DNA of 64,000 nucleotides from Winogradskyella marincola (GTDB lineage: Bacteria; Bacteroidota; Bacteroidia; Flavobacteriales; Flavobacteriaceae), in NCBI RefSeq assembly GCF_029624125.1, contig NZ_JARSBN010000001.1, positions 513,901 to 577,900 of the forward strand. The letters are read 5' to 3'. Position numbers and translations under genes: made by a program. Under the pieces are notes generated by a model that was not told the DNA's origin, did not search any database, and saw only the letters and a program-made list of their open reading frames with translations. This document shows positions 59,922 through 64,000 of this stretch, in pieces. The first letter of the stretch is position 1; each line of letters begins with the position of its first letter.

Positions 59922-61013
59922 TTAATTCTTCGTTATTTTTTTGAACAAAAAAGGCAATAAATAAAGCACAGAACCATAGAGCAGTAAAAATATTATCTGT
60001 GTATTAAGATTAAGATGTAAGAGGTTAAACGCTATCCCAATAATCACCACATTAATGCTACTAATTAAAATTGTAGTCATTAAGTGACTATACCCACTTC
60101 TTATAAATCTGTGGTGAAGGTGGTTTTTATCGGCTTTAAACGGACTTGTCTTATGAATAACAACTCTTATAAAAAACACTCTAAATGTATCTATAAGCGG
60201 ATAAAACAATAAGGCTAAAGCCAAAGCAGGCGAAGCCTTAAAGTAAGCTGAAGTTTTGTCTAATTGTGCCATGTTAATAAAACTTATGGTAAAAAAAGCA
60301 AGCAGAAAACCTACAATCATAGACCCTGTATCTCCCATAAAAATCTTATTCTTATTAGAAAAATTCAATCTTAAAAAAGCCAAAAGGCAACCACAAAGGG
60401 CAATAGCTATTGTAGCCAGGCTTAACTCACTAGAATTAACAAAAAGATAAACAAAAACACCACTGATACTAAATGCAACTGTACCTGCCAACCCATCTAC
60501 TCCATCAATTAAGTTGTAAGCATTAATAATAAGAATGTAAACAAACAGTGTAAACCCTACCGATATCCAATAAGGCAATACATCGATATCTAAAATCATT
60601 GAGAAGCCAATAATTCTGGTATTGGTAAAGACAATAAGCAGTCCGGCTGCTAATAATTGCCCCATCAATTTTTTACTAGCAGAAAGTACAGTTAAATCAT
60701 CTTTAAGCCCTAGAAAAAAGAGAATTGTTAAACCTCCCATAACCAAAAGCAACACCTTTGTATTTAAAAATGCGCCTACGATGGTCATTACAACTATTAA
60801 CCCTACAAAAATACCTATACCACCAAGGGTTGGTGTTTTATTAGAATGCACACTTCTGCTGTCGGGTTCATCCATTAAGTGCTTCTCTTTAGCAACGTAT
60901 AATATGGTTGGAAAAGTCTGGTACGCTATAAAAAAGGCTAAAGCAAAAGCTGCTATGAGCCAAATGGTTATATTATTTTCAGGAGTAAAATTCTCCAGTA
61001 ATGTTTCAATCAT
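59922..61013 (-). CDS. WecA/MraY-family undecaprenyl-phosphate sugar-phosphate transferase
   Basis: This integral membrane enzyme transfers a sugar-1-phosphate (commonly GlcNAc-1-P) to undecaprenyl phosphate, the first step in building a surface glycan unit. The 363-residue sequence has about ten membrane helices. Motifs are GLKDDLTVLSASKKLMGQ, NAYNLIDGVDGLAGTVA, FMGDTGSMIVGF and the HIP-like KNHLHHRFIRSGYSH. SVHSNKTPTLGGIGIF near residue 60 is also diagnostic. It stands between wza and wecB on the same strand. The exact sugar is not known. Confidence 0.92.
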   Translation of the reverse strand: MIETLLENFTPENNITIWLIAAFALAFFIAYQTFPTILYVAKEKHLMDEPDSRSVHSNKTPTLGGIGIFVGLIVVMTIVGAFLNTKVLLLVMGGLTILFFLGLKDDLTVLSASKKLMGQLLAAGLLIVFTNTRIIGFSMILDIDVLPYWISVGFTLFVYILIINAYNLIDGVDGLAGTVAFSISGVFVYLFVNSSELSLATIAIALCGCLLAFLRLNFSNKNKIFMGDTGSMIVGFLLAFFTISFINMAQLDKTSAYFKASPALALALLFYPLIDTFRVFFIRVVIHKTSPFKADKNHLHHRFIRSGYSHLMTTILISSINVVIIGIAFNLLHLNLNTQIIFLLLYGSVLYLLPFLFKKITKN

Positions 61014-61097
61014 GCGGTTGATTTTAAAACATCTTAGGGGCTCGAAATATACAAATTTCTACACGAAGCATAAGATGATAAAACAAATAAGTGTTAA

Positions 61098-62195
61098 TTA
61101 ATTGCTTTCAAAGTTAAGAATATGAGACACAATTCGTTCTGCAGTTTTACCATCCCATAACGGAATTGTTTTGTAGTCTTTCCATTGGTCTTCAAAGAGC
61201 TTTTCGAGATAGGGTTTTATAGCTTTGGGGTTAGTACCTACCAATTCATTAGTGCCCAATGTTAGGGTCTCTGGACGCTCTGTATTATCTCTCAGTGTCA
61301 TACATGGAACATTCATAACAGAGGTTTCTTCTGTAATACCACCAGAGTCTGTAATGACTGCTTTGGCATTTTCTACTAAATAGTTAAATTCTAAATAACT
61401 TAATGGCGCTACCATATGCAACCTTGGATGCGACACTTCTAAACGTTCTAAAATTTTAGCCGTCCTTGGGTGCACCGGAAAAATTAATGGCAGATCATTG
61501 GTATTGGCTATAATTTCGTCTATCATAGCCTTTAACTGGCTCTCTTCATCGACATTGGCTGGTCTATGAAGTGTCATTACTATATATGATTTTGGCTTTA
61601 GCTCTAACTGATTATAAACTTCTGGCGGTTTAAAATTTGGTCTTTGCTTTAAAAGCGTATCTATCATAGTATTGCCCACGTAAAATATCTGATTGTCTTC
61701 GACACCACTTTTAAGAAGGTTATCGTTGGCCAACTCTGATGTTGTAAAGAAATAGTTGGTGATACTATCGGTTACCAATCTGTTAATTTCTTCTGGCATT
61801 GTCCAATCCCCAGAACGAATACCTGCTTCAACATGAGCCACTTTGGTGTGTAGTTTTTGTGCTACTAAAGCACATGCCATTGTTGACGTAACGTCTCCCA
61901 CTACCAAAACTAAATCGGCAGGATACTGTGTTAGCTCCTTTTCAAAACTCACTAAAATGGCAGCGGTTTGCTCTGCTTGCGTACCTCCACTACATTCTAA
62001 ATTAACATGGGGTTCTGGAATGCTGAGTTGTTCAAAAAAGCTTCCAGACATGTTTTTATCATAGTGCTGCCCTGTATGTACCAAACGATAGTCTAACGCT
62101 TCTCCGCTGCTCTTTGCCTCTTCAATAGCATGAATTATAGGTGCTATTTTCATAAAGTTTGGTCTTGCGCCTGCGATTATGGTTATGGTGTACAT
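61098..62195 (-). CDS. wecB: UDP-N-acetylglucosamine 2-epimerase
   Basis: WecB interconverts UDP-GlcNAc and UDP-ManNAc. The 365-residue GT-B-like protein contains AGARPNFMKIAPII, HTGQHYDKNMSGSFFEQL, VVGDVTSTMACALVA, HVEAGIRSGDWTMPEE and the UDP-binding VITDSGGITEETSVMN and LRDNTERPET. It is the non-hydrolysing type. It fits with the downstream WecA-like transferase and the upstream WecG-like ManNAc-type transferase, suggesting a ManNAc-containing linkage unit. A 257-nt upstream gap holds an 11-bp tandem repeat. Confidence 0.94.
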   Translation of the reverse strand: MYTITIIAGARPNFMKIAPIIHAIEEAKSSGEALDYRLVHTGQHYDKNMSGSFFEQLSIPEPHVNLECSGGTQAEQTAAILVSFEKELTQYPADLVLVVGDVTSTMACALVAQKLHTKVAHVEAGIRSGDWTMPEEINRLVTDSITNYFFTTSELANDNLLKSGVEDNQIFYVGNTMIDTLLKQRPNFKPPEVYNQLELKPKSYIVMTLHRPANVDEESQLKAMIDEIIANTNDLPLIFPVHPRTAKILERLEVSHPRLHMVAPLSYLEFNYLVENAKAVITDSGGITEETSVMNVPCMTLRDNTERPETLTLGTNELVGTNPKAIKPYLEKLFEDQWKDYKTIPLWDGKTAERIVSHILNFESN

Positions 62196-62344
62196 AATGA
62201 TTTTAGGGTTGATTTTAATTCTTTAAGCAATACTACTAACGTGGCAAATTTATATCTTTTTAACAATTTTCTTGTATGTCTTCTCGGTTTTGTCTTTAAG
62301 ATTATTGAATTTGACTTAAAAACCCGGCTTAACCCGAATCAACC

Positions 62345-62394
62345 CCGAAGGAGACCCGAAGGAGCTCCGAAGGAGACCCGAAGGAAGCCCGAAC
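62345..62394. repeat. 11-bp tandem repeat, 4.5 copies, in the wecB leader
   Basis: Units beginning CCGAAGGA (consensus CCGAAGGAGAC) start at 62345, 62356, 62367, 62378 and a partial at 62389. Copies 1 and 3 are identical; 2 and 4 differ in the last three bases. The block is about 60% G+C inside AT-rich flanks. The unit is not a multiple of three and there is no supported gene through it. On the wecB strand it is in the 5' untranslated region. Confidence 0.8.
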
Positions 62395-62452
62395 ACAAAA
62401 TGCACAAGACCTTGCATAAAATTTGCCGTAAACTTATGATTTTGTGCGATTT

Positions 62453-63151
62453 TTAATATTTCCCTAGTATTAAATTTACTAAAAAACGTACTAAATGTAT
62501 TTGACGCTTGATTCTGGACGGCTGGTTAACAAGCCTATAGGCCCATTCTAAATTGTTTTTTACCCACCAATGTGGTGCTCGTTTTACATTTCCGGTATAG
62601 ACATCGAAACTACCGCCCAAACCTTGATATACTGCTTGATGCTTTTGCTGTATGCGCTCCATAAGCAGCTCTTGCCTGGGTGACCCCATGGCTACAAAAA
62701 CGACATCGGGTTGGTGGTGTATAATATCCTCTATAAGTTGTTGTTCTTCTGCTTCGGTTTTGATATACCCATTGCGAAAATTGCAAATATCAATACCGTT
62801 AAACTCTTGCTCTAGCTTGGTTACGGTGTCTTCGATAACGTCTTGTTTTCCACCTACTAAATAAAACGATTTTGTTGTATGGTACTTTTTTACAATATCT
62901 AGCCAAAGCTCGCAACCCGGAATTTTAACGACATCTTTATAGCCTTTTTTGCGTAATGCCCACACCGCACCGATACCATCTGGGTAGCCTAAGTTTCGGT
63001 TAATAATGGCTCGACTTTGGTCTGTGGCATGCAGAATTTTTTCGGCATTTACGGCTACCAATATTTTATGATGCTCAAAAGCGTAATCTATGAGTTGCGC
63101 TCTAGATTTTGGCGCATAGGTGATAACGTTATTTAGGGCTTGCGATTCCAT
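62453..63151 (-). CDS. WecG/TagA/CpsF-family glycosyltransferase
   Basis: The 232-residue protein matches the GT26 family, whose members add ManNAc or ManNAcA to a lipid-linked GlcNAc. Characteristic stretches are INRNLGYPDGIGAVWALRKKG, FYLVGGKQDVIEDTV, and VVFVAMGSPRQELLMERI with the conserved SPRQE. GGSFDVYTGNVKRAPHWW close to the C-terminus is also diagnostic. There is no membrane segment; membrane association is peripheral in studied members. It is 5 nt downstream of the next gene and likely works with the WecA-like and WecB proteins. Confidence 0.92.
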   Translation of the reverse strand: MESQALNNVITYAPKSRAQLIDYAFEHHKILVAVNAEKILHATDQSRAIINRNLGYPDGIGAVWALRKKGYKDVVKIPGCELWLDIVKKYHTTKSFYLVGGKQDVIEDTVTKLEQEFNGIDICNFRNGYIKTEAEEQQLIEDIIHHQPDVVFVAMGSPRQELLMERIQQKHQAVYQGLGGSFDVYTGNVKRAPHWWVKNNLEWAYRLVNQPSRIKRQIHLVRFLVNLILGKY

Positions 63152-63156
63152 ATTTA

Positions 63157-64000
63157 TTATTTTTTTTCCAGATAATAGTGCGCCATTGCATTAAACATAA
63201 AAGCATTGCTCCAGCGCATATAGGGGATTTTTGAACTTAATCCTTGTCTGTATTGGTAATAAAAATAGCCTTTTTTGGATTGCATATTTTCAATCGTCCA
63301 GTATAGGGTTCGTTCTAACAATGCTGTATGTGCTTTGAATTGATTGAGTTTGGAGGCTGTAACAATAACCTGAGCAGGACAATGAATATCTATAGGATAG
63401 GTCTTATTGTGATAGTATTTTGGCTTGCCATCTGCTTCAAAAAAGTGCTTTGTATAATACTCCCAACCTTTATCTATATACTGTTGAAATGTTGTATCTC
63501 CTGTATTTTGCTGATAGGTTTCTATGGCATCTAAATTAAAACCGGTATGAAAACTATCTTTCCAAGACTGTACAGGTAATAATCCATAGATCCATGAACC
63601 ATCTTCTTCTTGCAAATCACAGGCTGCTGTAATGGCTTTGTTTGCCATATCTAAGTACTGTTTATTTTGTTTGTACTTATAGGCATAGCTTAAAATTTTG
63701 GCACCCAATAACGACGCATTGATTACGGTATTGTTGCCATCTTTGATACTGTACGAAAAGATATGCCCATTGCCATAAGGTGTTGTAGACAAATCTTGTA
63801 ATACAAACTCTGCAGAAGATAAAGCCTCCTCTAATACGCTTTTATCTTTTGTAATTTTACAACTTTCTATAAGCGCTTCTACACAAAACGCTGTTGCGAC
63901 TACTGTTGGTGTATTCTTTTTGAACAAAAACAAACGTCTTGCCTGCCAATCGAAGTTATAACCCCAACATGCACCTGCATAACCTTCTACTTTTAGATCT
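63157..64000 (-). CDS. Helical-barrel (six-hairpin glycosidase-like) protein in polysaccharide locus, 5' end cut by window
   Basis: The frame runs open from the window edge (about 63999) to the stop at 63157, so at least 280 C-terminal residues are visible and the start lies outside. Upstream of any ATG the frame encodes EGYAGACWGYNFDWQARRL, which is clearly coding. Repeated Trp/Tyr-rich helix pairs (LQEEDGSWIYGL, SFHTGFNLDAIETY, KGYFYYQYRQG, YMRWSNAFMFNAMAHYYLE) suggest an alpha/alpha toroid as in six-hairpin glycosidases or lyases. Homologues have, from memory, been mislabelled as aminolevulinate dehydratase. Position before wecG suggests a role in surface glycan processing; no catalytic residue can be named. 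Confidence 0.7.
   Translation of the reverse strand, partial: DLKVEGYAGACWGYNFDWQARRLFLFKKNTPTVVATAFCVEALIESCKITKDKSVLEEALSSAEFVLQDLSTTPYGNGHIFSYSIKDGNNTVINASLLGAKILSYAYKYKQNKQYLDMANKAITAACDLQEEDGSWIYGLLPVQSWKDSFHTGFNLDAIETYQQNTGDTTFQQYIDKGWEYYTKHFFEADGKPKYYHNKTYPIDIHCPAQVIVTASKLNQFKAHTALLERTLYWTIENMQSKKGYFYYQYRQGLSSKIPYMRWSNAFMFNAMAHYYLEKK

Noticed and set aside
62130..62456. Plus-strand 108-codon frame through the 11-bp repeat region
   Set aside because: It overlaps wecB on the opposite strand and its Pro/Arg-rich part is only the translation of the repeat; a coding role is not supported.
1..64000. tRNA, rRNA, transposase or integrase genes
   Set aside because: I looked for cloverleaf-type stems with CCA ends and for transposase motifs and saw none; a proper covariance-model search was not possible.

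Overview
The window looks like chromosome from a marine-type member of the Flavobacteriaceae (Bacteroidota). The DNA is AT-rich. Many promoter regions carry the Bacteroidota -7 element TAnnTTTG, and Shine-Dalgarno sequences are almost absent. Gene content is family-typical: type IX secretion parts (plug protein, PorT, a cargo protein with a C-terminal sorting domain), the Na+-pumping NADH:quinone reductase, a short RpoD, a TamL-type lipoprotein Omp85, DUF6029 and Omp28-type envelope proteins. No genus can be fixed from the sequence alone. I found no rRNA, tRNA, CRISPR array, IS element or prophage.

Layout. 1-9.1 kb: a truncated lipoprotein, a methyltransferase, exported MsrA, a coiled-coil protein plus NIF3-family pair, LpxK, then a minus-strand run lipA-gapA-hybrid histidine kinase. 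9.2-15.4 kb: the nqrABCDEF operon. 15.5-20.8 kb: T9SS plug protein, a divergent cysteine dioxygenase / PLP decarboxylase pair, ApaG and two unknowns. 20.9-28.5 kb: PruA, a T9SS-exported hydrolase-like protein, RsmG, a fatty-acid desaturase, an aminotransferase and three small membrane proteins. 28.6-41.1 kb: TrkH-TrkA, MenG-PorT, a SpoU methyltransferase, TamL, aldolase, AccD and two paralogous soluble PAS kinases. 41.2-50.6 kb: rpsO, pnp, an Xre-type regulator, a membrane glycosyltransferase, and a TlpA / DUF6029 / Omp28-like cluster. 50.6-56.6 kb: proCBA, a small nuclease-like unknown, rpoD, a candidate small RNA, rpe and a CBS protein. 56.7-64 kb: the start of a surface polysaccharide locus (Wzc, Wza, WecA-like, WecB, WecG-like, and a helical-barrel protein cut by the window edge).

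How genes fit together. Glutamate-proline interconversion is covered in both directions (proB, proA, proC for synthesis; pruA for the last catabolic step). The Nqr complex and MenG support a menaquinone-based, sodium-coupled respiratory chain. The dioxygenase/decarboxylase pair could turn cysteine into hypotaurine. The plug protein, PorT and the cargo protein belong to one secretion route. TlpA, DUF6029 and the Omp28-like lipoprotein look like a small envelope thiol-disulfide module.

The points I find most worth a second look are: the envelope redox cluster; the cysteine dioxygenase/decarboxylase pair; loss of all zinc-ribbon cysteines in two unrelated proteins; a promoter-hairpin-terminator unit between rpoD and rpe; and an 11-bp tandem repeat in the polysaccharide locus. 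Everything else is mostly ordinary core genome. All family names come from reading motifs and from memory; no database search was run.
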